Shown here one piece after another: positions 55,201-64,000 of a stretch of 64,000 bases of DNA. Made by a program: the position numbers and the translations under genes. This stretch comes from Chitinophaga sp. CB10 (GTDB lineage Bacteria > Bacteroidota > Bacteroidia > Chitinophagales > Chitinophagaceae): assembly GCA_001870995.2 (NCBI GenBank), contig MLAV02000006.1, forward strand, positions 124,001-188,000, given 5' to 3'. The notes below the pieces were generated by a model. The model saw only the letters and a program-made list of their open reading frames with translations. It was not told where the DNA came from and made no database searches. Every line of letters begins with the position of its first letter. Position 1 is the first letter of the stretch.

Positions 55201-58200
55201 TACGGCTACGGCATTCAACTGTATAACAATACGGACAGCATCACGATCAGCCGCTGTACCATCCTCTCTGATATCGCGGCCACCAGCAGCAGCTACGCCG
55301 GAATTGTGGTAAGCGGTTCCGAAACCAGCGCTACTACCAGCACCAACGCCAGGCAGGATGGGCTGAAGATCCTGAACAATACCATCACTGGCGGCTACTA
55401 CGGCATCGTGATTTATGGTGATGGCACAAGCTTCAGCAACGATCATTTCATCCGTGGCAACAAGGTGAACGACTGGTATTCCGACGGTATATACCTGAAT
55501 AATAACCGGAATGTGGTGATTGAGAAAAATGATCTGAGTCGCCCTGCCCGCACCAACAGTACCACCGCGGAAGCCATTTCCGTGGAGAACTCCGCCGGCG
55601 CCATCCTGGTGAGCAGCAACCGCATACACGACCTGTTTGCCGCTGCCGGCAGCAGCACCTCCTCGTCCTACGGTATCCGCATTTATTATTGCGACGGTAC
55701 TGCGGCCACGCCGGTGAAGGTGATCAACAACCTGATCTACCGCAATACCGGCGGTACCGGCTATGGCTTGTACAGCAGCAATTCCCCGTTTGTGCAGTTC
55801 CTGCATAATACGGTGGTGTATGACGATAATGCGGCCACTACTTCCAGCATTTACGGCTTCTACCACACCGGTTCCGTGACGGACGTGGTGCTGGAAAATA
55901 ACATCTTCAAAATCTCCCGGAGCGGCTCCGGCAGCAGGTACGGCCTGTACTACAGTACGACGGGCGTGGTGAAATCAGACTACAACCTCCTGTATGTAAA
56001 AGGAACCGGCACGGTGTACACCGGCTATTCCGGCGGGGGCTATGCTTCGCTGGCCGCATGGCGCGCCGGCCTGAAGCTGGACAGCAATTCCCTGGATATT
56101 GAACCGGTCTTTGGCGACCCTTCCAACGGCAATTACGAGCCGGTGATTTCCCCGATGGACAACCGCGGCAAGCCGGCCGGCGTAACCACGGATATACGCG
56201 ATGCGGCCCGCAGCGCTACCACGCCGGATATGGGCGCTTACGAAGTAACCCTGCCGGATTGTACCACGCCGGTAACGCCTGGTACGGCCGTTATTACGCC
56301 TGCTACGCCGCTCTGTATGGGCAATATGGTGAGCCTCGACCTCGTGGGCAACAGTAAAGGCGGCAAGCAAACCTACCAGTGGTACCGCTCTTACAGCGCT
56401 GCCGGCCCCTGGGATTCCGCCGCGCCGAAGCAATTTGTAGCGCCGCTGATCACCGAGCTGACGACGAAGAAATACTTCCGCTGCATGATCATCTGCGGCG
56501 GTACCGATACGGCTTACTCCACCGTGGTAATGGCCAATATGAACGAGCCATTGCTGAAAGGCGTGTATTCCATCAACCCGGCCCAGCCTGCGAGCCCGAC
56601 CAACTTCCAGTCGTTCGGCGCTGCCGCGGCGAAGCTGGAATGCGGTATAGCCGGCGCCGTTACCTTCGAGGCGGTACCCGGCACCTATAACGAGCAGGTA
56701 GTGATCCGCAAGGTGCCCGGCGCTTCGGACACCAGTCGCGTTACCTTCACCAGCGCCACTTACAACGCTGCGGACGTAACGCTGGCCGCTGCCGGTACTT
56801 CCGCTCAGAACTACGTGGTGTTACTGGATTCCGCCAGCTATATCACGTTTAAAAACATAACAGTCAATGCCACCGGCGCCACTTACGCCCGCGGTATCGT
56901 GTTAGCGAAAGGCGCCGCGTACGACAGCGTGTCGCACCTGGTGATTAACCTGCCGGCTGCTGCGAGCTCCACTACCAACATCGCCGGTATTTACGGGGAT
57001 GGCGTGTACGGCGCTTACAACACGCTGGATGGGAATACCATCAGCAACGGTTCCTCCGGTATCCACTGGGTAAATACTTCCTCCAACGAAGGGCCTTACC
57101 TGCGCGTGGTGAAAAATACCGTGAAGAACAGCCGCGACTATGGTATTTACACCGCCTATACGTACCACACCGTGATCACGGAAAATACCGTGCAGTTTGC
57201 AGGTAATACCATGGCTACCACGGGTTATGCCATCTATAACTACTATAACGATTCCTCCCTGGTGTTATCCCGCAATAACATCCAGGTATCCGGCATCAGC
57301 ACCCGGGTATATGGTATCTATCTCTATAATCCTGATATTTTTGGAGGTAGGGGAGATATAACTGCGAACCGCATTACGATGCGCGGTAACACGGGCGATC
57401 TCACGGGGCTTTATGCCGATGAGGGAGACCAGTGTAACATCTCCAATAACGTGATAAACGTGCAGACAAGCGGCGCGAACGCTTATGGCCTGTACAGTGA
57501 CGGATGCGATAACACGAACATCTATAATAACACCATACTGAACAGCTCCCGCAGCGCTACCAACAACTACGCGGCCTACTTTTTAGGCTACGCCAGCGAC
57601 GGTAACCTGAAGGTGAAGAACAACATCTTCGCGCACGACAGCAGCGGCCGCGCGCTGTACTTCAACAACAGCGATTATGTGATCACGGATTACAACAACC
57701 TGTACACCAACGGTACAGTGCTGATCCGTAACAACACGCCTGCGGCGGACTATGCGACCCTGCCGGCCTTCCAGTCGGCCAGGATGCAGGAGCTGAGCGG
57801 CATCGTGTACAAACCGGCCTTTATCAGCAATACGGACCTGCGCCCGGATGTCAACAACCCGGAAGTATGGGCCATCCATGGCCGCGGCGTACAGGCGGCG
57901 GATAATACCACGGATATCGACGGCAACCCGCGCCCGTCCGCCCTTACAGAGGGCGTGCCGGATATGGGCGCCTACGAATTCATGCCGCAGGTAATTCCAC
58001 CGGTATTGCCGGCTACACCGGCCGCGCCTGCGCCAGGCGTTACGCAAACCTGGATGTTTGGTACGGACACCGTCGCCAAAATTACCTGGAAGCCCGGCGC
58101 AGCTACGCCTGCGGACCTTACCGTGCGCAGGTACTCCGGCGTAAAACCGCCGAACGCCAAGGATTCCGCCTACATGTATTTCTATACGGATGTAGACGCC

Positions 58201-61155
58201 AACCCGAACAATACCAATTACGATTTCCTCGTCAAACAGTTTTATGTGGACTCCTGGCAGGGCTTTATCCATAACCAGAAGAACATCAAGCTGGCGATGA
58301 CGGATACGGCGAAAGCCTGGTGGACGGACTCGCTCAGCGTGGTAAACGTGAGCGCGAACTATATCACGGACAGCGCCGTGCATTATATGGACTACTTCAC
58401 CGGTATGGAACTGAACAGCGGGCCTAAGAAGCAATTCGTAGAACCGGCGGACAGCTCCAACCGCGGTACCAAATTCTGGGTAGGCTATGGCCATCACCAG
58501 TTCTTTGCATCGGACAACTCCCAGCAGATGGTGCTGTACTTCAATGCCCGGGAAGCCGCTACGGTAACCGTGCGCATCAATGGTACCTCTTACGAAAAAC
58601 AATACAGCGTGCCGGCCAATACTACCATCACGTCAGACATCATTCCGAAACTCGGCGCATTTGATGCCCGCCTCCTGGACGAAGGCCTGAGTGACCGTGG
58701 TATCAGCATCGAGAGCGACGTGCCTATCGAAGCCTACGCGCATATTTACGGCAGCCTGTCCTCCGGCGCTACCATGCTCTTGCCGGTGGGTACTTACGGG
58801 TACGACTATGCGACGCTGCAAAGCCGCCAGTACTACAGCAGCAACTGCTACTCCTGGTTCTACGTGGTGGCGCACTATGATAATACCAAAGTGGAAATCA
58901 CGCCGGCCGCGCCAACCCGCGGTGGCCGCCCTGCAAACGTACCGTTTACAGTGACCCTCATGAAAGGAGAGGTGTACCAGGTATTGGGCGCTATTAAATC
59001 CGGCTCGGAAGGGTTCGACCTCACGGGCAGCCATGTACGCTCGCTGCCAAACAGCGCAGGGGAGTGCTTCCCGGTGGCCGTCTTCTCCGGCAGCAGCCGC
59101 ACCAGCCTGGCCTGCAACAACGGCAACGGCGGTGGCGGGGATAATATGATCCAGCAAAACTTCCCGTCCCAGGCTTGGGGCCGGAAATACCTGACCAGCC
59201 CAATGGCAGCCAGCAGCGGAGCCGACACCCGGCTGACCAACATCTACCGCGTGGTAGTGAAGGACCCTGCGGCCATTGTAACGGTCAACAATACACGACT
59301 CACCGGTTTGATCAACAACCTGTATTACCAGTTCGAAAGCAATACGGCAGATGTGATCGAAGCCGATATGCCGATCATGGTGGCGCAGTTCATGGCTTCC
59401 AGCGGCGAATGTACCAGCTCCAGCCTCAACGACGGGGACCCTGAAATGGTGTACATCAGCCCGGTAGAGCAAGGTATCAACAAGATCGGTTTCTACCGCA
59501 ACACGGCGGAAGCCATCCGGGTGAACTACCTCAACGTGATCATTCCAACGGCAGGCTTAAGCTCCCTGCTGATAGACGGTTCCAATGTATTCGACCATAC
59601 CTATCCACATCCTAACGCTGCCGGATATACGGTGGTAGTGAAACGCTGGGGCGCAGTAGCGGGGCCAAGTACCGTTACTTCCGACTCTGCCTTCACCGCT
59701 ATTATTTACGGGGAAAGCGCCCAGGAAAGCTATGGTTACAACGCCGGTACGCTGGTGAAGAACCTCAATATCCTGAACGCCTATACGAACGTGAATAATC
59801 CGGCAGCTACTTCCAACGATTATACCTGCGCCAAAACGCCGTTCCGCTTCTCCATGCTCATACAGGTGAAGCCGGTGGAAATTGTCTGGAAGCTTAGCGA
59901 AGTGCCGAACCTCACGCCGCATGCGGACGTGGTGAGTAAAGACCCTGTGCCGGTGGATTCCATCGTCGTGAACGGCCGCACCTACTACCGCTACGTACTC
60001 GCTACCGATTATGTATTCAGCACCCAGGGTACGTACTATGTGCCTATCCGCATTACGCACCCGGCCTTCGAAAGCTGCAATAATACTTTCGAAAGCGTGC
60101 TGACGGTGAAGGTAATCCCTGCGCCGGTAGTAACAATTACCACGCAGTACAGCAACTGTATCAACGACCAGGCCACCTTCACGGGCAACGCCACTACCAG
60201 CAACGGTGTAGGCATCGCCAAATGGAAGTGGGAGTTCAGTGATACCGTTACCGCGAATACAAAAGATACCACCCGGTATTTCCATACGCCGGGAACCAAA
60301 CAGGTGAAACTGAGCATTGTGGCGGCAGAAGGTTGTATTGCCGATACGACGGTGAATGTGGAAGTATTTGAACCGAAACCATTCAGCCTCGTGAAGGATT
60401 CCGTGATGACCTGCGAAGGCAGCGATGTCACCTTCCAGGTCAAAGACCCGCAATCCAACGCCCAGTACAGCTGGTATGATGCGCCTGCCGGCGGCACGTT
60501 GCTGCATGCCGGTACCGACTATACGATTTCCGGTATCACTGCCGATACGGCGGTGTACGTGGAAAGCAGCAGCCAGGGATGCTCCGGCGGCGGGCGTGTA
60601 CGCGGGGTGGTGAAGGTAACGCCAAGGCTCGTCAAACCAGTGGTGACGGTAGATTCCATCGGCGTGCATTACATGCACTTCAAATGGAACGCAGTGCCTT
60701 ACGCTACCGGCTATATGGTATCTGCCGATGGCGGCAATACCTGGGTGAATCCATCCAGCGGTCCGGAAGGACTTACCCACGAACTCAAAGGCCTGACGCC
60801 GGTGACGGACTACTCCCTGCTGGTGAAAGCGATGGGTTGCGCGGAACAGGTGTCCGACCCTGCAGGCGGTAAAACCCTGCCGGACGGCATCTTCATCCCG
60901 AACACCTTCACGCCGAACAACGACGGTAAGAACGATGTGCTGCTCGTGTATGGCTATATCATCCAAACCATGCACCTGACCATCTTCAACCAATGGGGCG
61001 AAAAGGTATTTGAAACGATGAACCAGCAACAGGGATGGGATGGCTCCTACAAGGGCAAGGCGCTGCCTTCCGGCGTGTACATCTACGTGGCGCGGTTTAC
61101 GCTCACGGATGGCACCACCACCGAAAGGAAAGGCGTCATCAACCTGATTCGCTGA
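52246..61155 (+). CDS. Giant multidomain surface protein with type B T9SS sorting domain
   Basis: 2969 residues. Signal peptide to about 22; an N-terminal jelly-roll-like domain (about 25-212); three consecutive modules (about 214-780, 781-1337, 1338-1910), each with an Ig-like start (C.TP..PGTA), a parallel beta-helix full of NN-turns and a closing DMGAYE motif; an IgGFc-binding-like module (about 2065-2570); PKD-like and Ig-like domains (about 2640-2800); an FN3-like domain; and a CHU_C/gliding-motility C-terminal sorting domain (about 2883-2969, PNTFTPNNDGKNDV...). It is secreted by the type IX system and anchored or released at the surface. Likely role: adhesion or binding a polymer. Confidence 0.85.
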   Translation: MKKFTLILLSTFLLLTAQRLLAQVDTRIGNNTSGNTPTTGPCPLQDYYEGSRAQYLFRASELQAAGMRAGNISGVKFYVLSLGNAGTIEGYSIKLGTTTATTLTTSWLPVTFVGRAAADYTPTAGWNNFAFPSGFYWNGTDNLVLEVCNGQAAPMPDGVWYTNNPVVGSTSGLSFNASRTYTVDNTADICATTSTSVNGSQTTRPDVTFTWIPDAVCAGTPAAGTASASKANVCAGEAFDLSVSGTTIAQNIKFQWQSSTDNVNWTNLPNDTTANFSTSQSVSTYYRCVSTCANSGATATSNAVFVNSPLLVQGNYYINKNLPTGGNNFNSFTDAYNFMKCGIGGPISFEVVAGSGTYNEQLNFGPITGASATNTITFFGHGSDTLAFACTSANRAIVKLDNADYFTFKDLVLKTVIGTGTTYGWGFHLLNDADNNTITGCTILLDTAGTASNYAGIVISNSTTSATTTGDHSVDSLRVIGNTITGGYYGITSMGGATVPNLDIIIRNNKIQDFYNYGIYFNGNSKLTIEDNIFTRPVRRNSSTFYGVYATGMNTRCLITGNRFFNPFGGNAASTSSAYGIYFTNVDAYPALENTISNNLLYKYSGTGSAYGIYLSDSHNNWFYHNTVSIDGASTAATTYNHYGIYVGTKSDGNQFYNNLISVTRSGGGNKYNVYYSTATSTVTGNNNIYYNGATDGNNYLGYWGTVKPLLADWQTATGMDTSSYTTNPLFRDPANGDFTPNNASIDNKGVPIPLVTVDILDAARSATTPDIGAYEFTPPPCNTPPTPGTAIVDKTPVCYNNKVSLSLQGNSIGLTQTYQWQTATNAAGPWTNFGAALTNPDTVVAMTATTYFRAAVTCSGNTAYSTPVLVTVNPALPPGNYTIDKTQPASAISFPSFNAAKQAMACGIAGAVVFNVAPGTGPYNEMLILDSIPGVSAVNTITFNGNGNTIAYTGQTSEDRATIKLRGIDHVTFDSLVVDARGTNYGYGIQLYNNTDSITISRCTILSDIAATSSSYAGIVVSGSETSATTSTNARQDGLKILNNTITGGYYGIVIYGDGTSFSNDHFIRGNKVNDWYSDGIYLNNNRNVVIEKNDLSRPARTNSTTAEAISVENSAGAILVSSNRIHDLFAAAGSSTSSSYGIRIYYCDGTAATPVKVINNLIYRNTGGTGYGLYSSNSPFVQFLHNTVVYDDNAATTSSIYGFYHTGSVTDVVLENNIFKISRSGSGSRYGLYYSTTGVVKSDYNLLYVKGTGTVYTGYSGGGYASLAAWRAGLKLDSNSLDIEPVFGDPSNGNYEPVISPMDNRGKPAGVTTDIRDAARSATTPDMGAYEVTLPDCTTPVTPGTAVITPATPLCMGNMVSLDLVGNSKGGKQTYQWYRSYSAAGPWDSAAPKQFVAPLITELTTKKYFRCMIICGGTDTAYSTVVMANMNEPLLKGVYSINPAQPASPTNFQSFGAAAAKLECGIAGAVTFEAVPGTYNEQVVIRKVPGASDTSRVTFTSATYNAADVTLAAAGTSAQNYVVLLDSASYITFKNITVNATGATYARGIVLAKGAAYDSVSHLVINLPAAASSTTNIAGIYGDGVYGAYNTLDGNTISNGSSGIHWVNTSSNEGPYLRVVKNTVKNSRDYGIYTAYTYHTVITENTVQFAGNTMATTGYAIYNYYNDSSLVLSRNNIQVSGISTRVYGIYLYNPDIFGGRGDITANRITMRGNTGDLTGLYADEGDQCNISNNVINVQTSGANAYGLYSDGCDNTNIYNNTILNSSRSATNNYAAYFLGYASDGNLKVKNNIFAHDSSGRALYFNNSDYVITDYNNLYTNGTVLIRNNTPAADYATLPAFQSARMQELSGIVYKPAFISNTDLRPDVNNPEVWAIHGRGVQAADNTTDIDGNPRPSALTEGVPDMGAYEFMPQVIPPVLPATPAAPAPGVTQTWMFGTDTVAKITWKPGAATPADLTVRRYSGVKPPNAKDSAYMYFYTDVDANPNNTNYDFLVKQFYVDSWQGFIHNQKNIKLAMTDTAKAWWTDSLSVVNVSANYITDSAVHYMDYFTGMELNSGPKKQFVEPADSSNRGTKFWVGYGHHQFFASDNSQQMVLYFNAREAATVTVRINGTSYEKQYSVPANTTITSDIIPKLGAFDARLLDEGLSDRGISIESDVPIEAYAHIYGSLSSGATMLLPVGTYGYDYATLQSRQYYSSNCYSWFYVVAHYDNTKVEITPAAPTRGGRPANVPFTVTLMKGEVYQVLGAIKSGSEGFDLTGSHVRSLPNSAGECFPVAVFSGSSRTSLACNNGNGGGGDNMIQQNFPSQAWGRKYLTSPMAASSGADTRLTNIYRVVVKDPAAIVTVNNTRLTGLINNLYYQFESNTADVIEADMPIMVAQFMASSGECTSSSLNDGDPEMVYISPVEQGINKIGFYRNTAEAIRVNYLNVIIPTAGLSSLLIDGSNVFDHTYPHPNAAGYTVVVKRWGAVAGPSTVTSDSAFTAIIYGESAQESYGYNAGTLVKNLNILNAYTNVNNPAATSNDYTCAKTPFRFSMLIQVKPVEIVWKLSEVPNLTPHADVVSKDPVPVDSIVVNGRTYYRYVLATDYVFSTQGTYYVPIRITHPAFESCNNTFESVLTVKVIPAPVVTITTQYSNCINDQATFTGNATTSNGVGIAKWKWEFSDTVTANTKDTTRYFHTPGTKQVKLSIVAAEGCIADTTVNVEVFEPKPFSLVKDSVMTCEGSDVTFQVKDPQSNAQYSWYDAPAGGTLLHAGTDYTISGITADTAVYVESSSQGCSGGGRVRGVVKVTPRLVKPVVTVDSIGVHYMHFKWNAVPYATGYMVSADGGNTWVNPSSGPEGLTHELKGLTPVTDYSLLVKAMGCAEQVSDPAGGKTLPDGIFIPNTFTPNNDGKNDVLLVYGYIIQTMHLTIFNQWGEKVFETMNQQQGWDGSYKGKALPSGVYIYVARFTLTDGTTTERKGVINLIR

Positions 61156-61175
61156 TGAATAAAAGCGGGTGTATT

Positions 61176-61215
61176 GCTGCATGCGGCTCCGGCCCATGCA
61201 GCGGCACACTGCCGC
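61176..61215 (+). promoter_or_regulatory. Two hairpins between the giant genes
   Basis: GCTGCATG/CATGCAGC (61176-61183 with 61195-61202) and GCGGC/GCCGC (61201-61215) overlap each other and could be alternative structures. There is no T-run, so read-through to the next gene is likely. Confidence 0.35.
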
Positions 61216-61246
61216 TGCTGAAGCAATAACCAGTCAACTCAATAAC

Positions 61247-64000
61247 ATGAAACAGATGATCAACTTATTCAACCCGCCGCGCAGCTGTAGCTGCCTGTGG
61301 CTGGTATGTACGCTGTTAGTGTTGCAGTTCGTGGCCATTAAAAGCTCAGCCCAGAACCGTTCCAACAAAGGGAAGGAGTTCTGGGTTGGCTACGGACTTC
61401 ACCAGTTTATGGAGCCGGGCCAGGACAACAGCCAGGAAATGGTGCTGTACCTGAGCGCTGAGCAGGCCGCAACGGTGACGGTTTCCTATGGCCCCACTTA
61501 TTCGAAAACCTATACTATTCCCGCAGGAACGGTGATTGCGACGGACCTGATCCAGAAAAGCGGTACCAACGACGTGCGGCTCTATTCGCCCCCGCCTTTG
61601 TTTGGCGGCACCGGCGGGGAAGGCGTATTCTCCAACAAAGCCATTCACATCGTCAGCAATGTGCCCATCGTGGCGTACGCGCATATTTACGGCAGCGCCT
61701 CTTCCGGCGCTACCATGCTCATGCCAGTGGAAACCTGGGGCTACTCCTACATTTCCTGCAACAGCATGCAGAACTATGGCACCAACTGCTTCTCCTATAT
61801 GTTTGTGATCGCAAAGGAAAATAATACCGTTGTTGAAATCACCCCTTCTGTACTGACAAGAAATAACCGCCCTGCCGGCGTACCGTTTACGGTAACGCTG
61901 AACAAAGGCGAGATATACCAGGTGGTAGGCCGTATCACCAGCGGCAGCATCGGCAATGAGCTGACCGGCACCACGGTGAAATCTGTAGCCAACAGCAACG
62001 GGGAATGCTTCCCGGTGGCGGTGTTTTCCGGCAGCAGCCGCACGGCCATCAGCTGCACCGTCAACGGCAGCGGCAGTGGCGATAACATCATCCAGCAGAT
62101 ATTCGGTTATGAAACATGGGGCAAACGTTACCTCACGGCGCCCAATTCTCCCGATAATGACCCCGCAGGCAAACTCACCAACCTGTACCGCGTGGTGGTC
62201 AAAGACCCTACCACCGTGGTAAAAAGGAACGGCGTTATCTTAACCGGCCTGCAACGAAATTCTTTTTATGAATATACCAGCAACACGGGGGATTATATCG
62301 AATCTGATAAACCTGTGCTGGTGGCTCAATACATGAGCTCTTCCGGGTCCTGCGGCAACAACGGCCTCGGGGATCCTGAAATGGTGTACATCAGCCCCAT
62401 AGAGCAGGCGATTAAATACGTAGGCTTCTACCGCAATACGATGGAAAATATTTCCGTCAACTACCTCACGCTGATTATTCCCAACGGCGGTATCCCCTCC
62501 CTGCGCATCGATGGCAGCAATACGTTTGACCACGTGTACGCGCATCCGAATATGCCGGGCTACTCCGTGGTGGTGAAGCGTTGGGGCCGTACCGTAGGCC
62601 AGTCCATCGCTTCCAGCGATTCCGCCTTTGTGGGCACCGTGTACGGGTTGGGCAGCGTGGAAAGCTACGCGTACAACGCCGGCACGCTGGTAAATAACCT
62701 GAATGCCATCGGCGAAATCCACAACGAATACGATATCACCAAGTCCGCCAATGATTTCACCTGCACCAATACGCCCGTAGAGCTGTCCATCCTCATGGCC
62801 TACGAGCCTACGAAGATGGTATGGAAGCTCAGCAGCCTGGCCGGCGTGATGACGCCCGCGGCGGATATCACCGTTACCAGCCCGGTTTCCAAAGGCGTGG
62901 TGACCGTGAAGGGGATTCCTTACTATAAATATTCGCTGCCGGGCGCCTATAAGTTCAATGCCAAAGGCGCGTACGACATCATCGTGATGTCCACACACCC
63001 GAAGATTGAGAATTGTAACAACACCGAGCAGGTGGGCTATACCCTCACGGTGAAGGATATGCCGCAAAAGCGCCTCTCCGTGAGCTATACCGGCTGCACG
63101 AAAGATTCTGTTTATTTCCGGGGAGATACCACTGCCGCGGATGCGAAAGCCTATCGCTGGTATTGGGATTTTCCGAACAATGAAAAGGACAGCGGCCAAA
63201 CCGTGCGTAAACTCATTGCGCCCGGCACTACTGCCGTGAAGCTCACCGCTATCACCGGCGATGGCTGCGTCGCGGATACGACGTTCAGCGTACAGTCGTT
63301 CCCGGTACCTGCGGCCGATTTCACCAGCGATGTAACGGCCCTTTGCGCCGGCGGGCAGGTAACGTTTACCGATCATTCCACGTTTGGAGGTCCCGCGCCA
63401 ATCGGCCAGTGGTACTATGATTATGGTAATAATAATTTGGAGAGAGATAGTAGCGGCGCGCCGCAAACGGTCCCGTTCTTACAACACGGGTCTACGCTGG
63501 TTAAGCACGTGGTAAAAGTGTCGGAGAAATGTGTAAGTGACACCGTTACCATTCCAATCAACGTGTATGCGAACCCGTTAGCAGGCTTCAGCGCCCCGCA
63601 GGACTGCATTGCGGCGGACGGCGTGGTGCAGTTTACCGGTACGCCCACCGTGGCGGACAACAGTACCATCGCCACCCATGCCTGGGAGTTTGGCGATGCA
63701 GGCGCTACGCCCGCCAACCCGAATACGGCAGCGGTGCAGTCGCCCAGCCATACCTACACCACTGTAGGCGCCTACACCATCAAATATACCGTGACTACCG
63801 ATAAAGGCTGTACGAAAGATTCCGTGCTGACGGCCGCCTTTAAGTTCAAACCTAAGCTTGCCTTTGCCGCGCTCCCTGCCGTTTGCGAAAATGCCCTCAC
63901 CGGTGTGAAAGTAGATAAAGCGACGGTGCAAAACGGCGTTGCAGGGCAGGGATTTTACCGCGGCCCCGGGGTAGACAGCGCGGGCAACCTGCTCCCTGCG
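61247..64000 (+). CDS. Second giant surface protein, 3' end cut by window
   Basis: 918 codons are visible from the ATG at 61247; the frame is open to the right edge. After a signal-like N-terminus (LWLVCTLLVLQFVAIKSSAQ) residues about 35-560 repeat the IgGFc-binding-like module of the preceding protein (KGKEFWVGYG, YAHIYGSASSGATMLMPV, GECFPVAVFSGSSRT, GDPEMVYISPIEQ). PKD-like domains follow (YRWYWDFPNN, THAWEFGDAG). A C-terminal sorting domain is expected outside. The gene starts 91 bp after the first giant and is probably co-transcribed. Confidence 0.85.
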   Translation, partial: MKQMINLFNPPRSCSCLWLVCTLLVLQFVAIKSSAQNRSNKGKEFWVGYGLHQFMEPGQDNSQEMVLYLSAEQAATVTVSYGPTYSKTYTIPAGTVIATDLIQKSGTNDVRLYSPPPLFGGTGGEGVFSNKAIHIVSNVPIVAYAHIYGSASSGATMLMPVETWGYSYISCNSMQNYGTNCFSYMFVIAKENNTVVEITPSVLTRNNRPAGVPFTVTLNKGEIYQVVGRITSGSIGNELTGTTVKSVANSNGECFPVAVFSGSSRTAISCTVNGSGSGDNIIQQIFGYETWGKRYLTAPNSPDNDPAGKLTNLYRVVVKDPTTVVKRNGVILTGLQRNSFYEYTSNTGDYIESDKPVLVAQYMSSSGSCGNNGLGDPEMVYISPIEQAIKYVGFYRNTMENISVNYLTLIIPNGGIPSLRIDGSNTFDHVYAHPNMPGYSVVVKRWGRTVGQSIASSDSAFVGTVYGLGSVESYAYNAGTLVNNLNAIGEIHNEYDITKSANDFTCTNTPVELSILMAYEPTKMVWKLSSLAGVMTPAADITVTSPVSKGVVTVKGIPYYKYSLPGAYKFNAKGAYDIIVMSTHPKIENCNNTEQVGYTLTVKDMPQKRLSVSYTGCTKDSVYFRGDTTAADAKAYRWYWDFPNNEKDSGQTVRKLIAPGTTAVKLTAITGDGCVADTTFSVQSFPVPAADFTSDVTALCAGGQVTFTDHSTFGGPAPIGQWYYDYGNNNLERDSSGAPQTVPFLQHGSTLVKHVVKVSEKCVSDTVTIPINVYANPLAGFSAPQDCIAADGVVQFTGTPTVADNSTIATHAWEFGDAGATPANPNTAAVQSPSHTYTTVGAYTIKYTVTTDKGCTKDSVLTAAFKFKPKLAFAALPAVCENALTGVKVDKATVQNGVAGQGFYRGPGVDSAGNLLPA

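Noticed and set aside
61035..61229. 64-codon frame overlapping the end of the first giant gene
   Set aside because: Shadow frame of the giant gene running into the spacer; no domain or start signal.

Overview
The window looks like a chromosomal stretch from a member of the Bacteroidota, most likely a Chitinophaga-like member of the Chitinophagaceae. The signs are three sets of ECF sigma factor, FecR anti-sigma factor, SusC and SusD genes, a PorP/SprF-family protein, a very large secreted protein ending in a type B (CHU_C/gliding-motility) type IX secretion sorting domain, TAnnTTTG-type -7 boxes, weak or absent Shine-Dalgarno sites, and a Bacteroidota-style class I lanthipeptide cluster. No tRNA, rRNA, insertion sequence or CRISPR array was seen.

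Layout. 1-4.65 kb: a YcaO locus. It has an edge-cut unknown gene that overlaps a fused E1-like/YcaO cyclodehydratase, then an unrecognised Cys-free 225-aa protein and a phage-tail-collar-like protein. 4.8-7.7 kb: a UbiD decarboxylase and a secreted protein of unknown role, both on the minus strand. 7.8-16.5 kb: nutrient-uptake locus 1 (ECF sigma, FecR, SusC with STN domain, SusD, TPR-thioredoxin protein). 16.5-18.7 kb: an HxlR regulator divergent from an NAD(P)H:quinone oxidoreductase-like flavoprotein, then a zinc alcohol dehydrogenase. 18.75-25.2 kb: uptake locus 2, followed by a purple-acid-phosphatase-like enzyme. 26.2-27.5 kb: small housekeeping or stress genes (alkyltransferase-like protein, small charged protein, low-affinity iron permease family protein).

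27.9-36.9 kb: a complete class I lanthipeptide cluster with four precursor peptides, LanC, full-length LanB, a C39-peptidase ABC exporter and an unusually short HlyD-like adaptor. Every precursor leader is exactly 33 residues long and ends in GG. The first precursor is only 59 codons long. Between exporter and adaptor lies an array of units of about 68 bp, some of which are tiny overlapping ORFs resembling the first codons of the adaptor gene. 37.2-40.1 kb: a three-gene operon of unknown role (coiled-coil protein, two-TM coiled-coil protein, membrane-anchored Ppx/GppA-like protein). This and the repeat-flanked short adaptor are the best candidates for something undescribed. 40.4-42.4 kb: PorP/SprF protein and NadR. 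42.7-64 kb: uptake locus 3 (ECF sigma, FecR, SusC, SusD, zinc metallohydrolase lipoprotein, DUF4302 lipoprotein), followed by a 2969-residue secreted protein and the 5' part of a paralogue that runs off the window.

In each uptake locus a substrate-loaded SusC/SusD pair is expected to signal through the STN domain of SusC to FecR and release the ECF factor. In the lanthipeptide locus LanB and LanC should dehydrate and cyclise the cores, and the C39 transporter should cut after GG and export them. All calls come from reading the sequence by eye; no database search was run.
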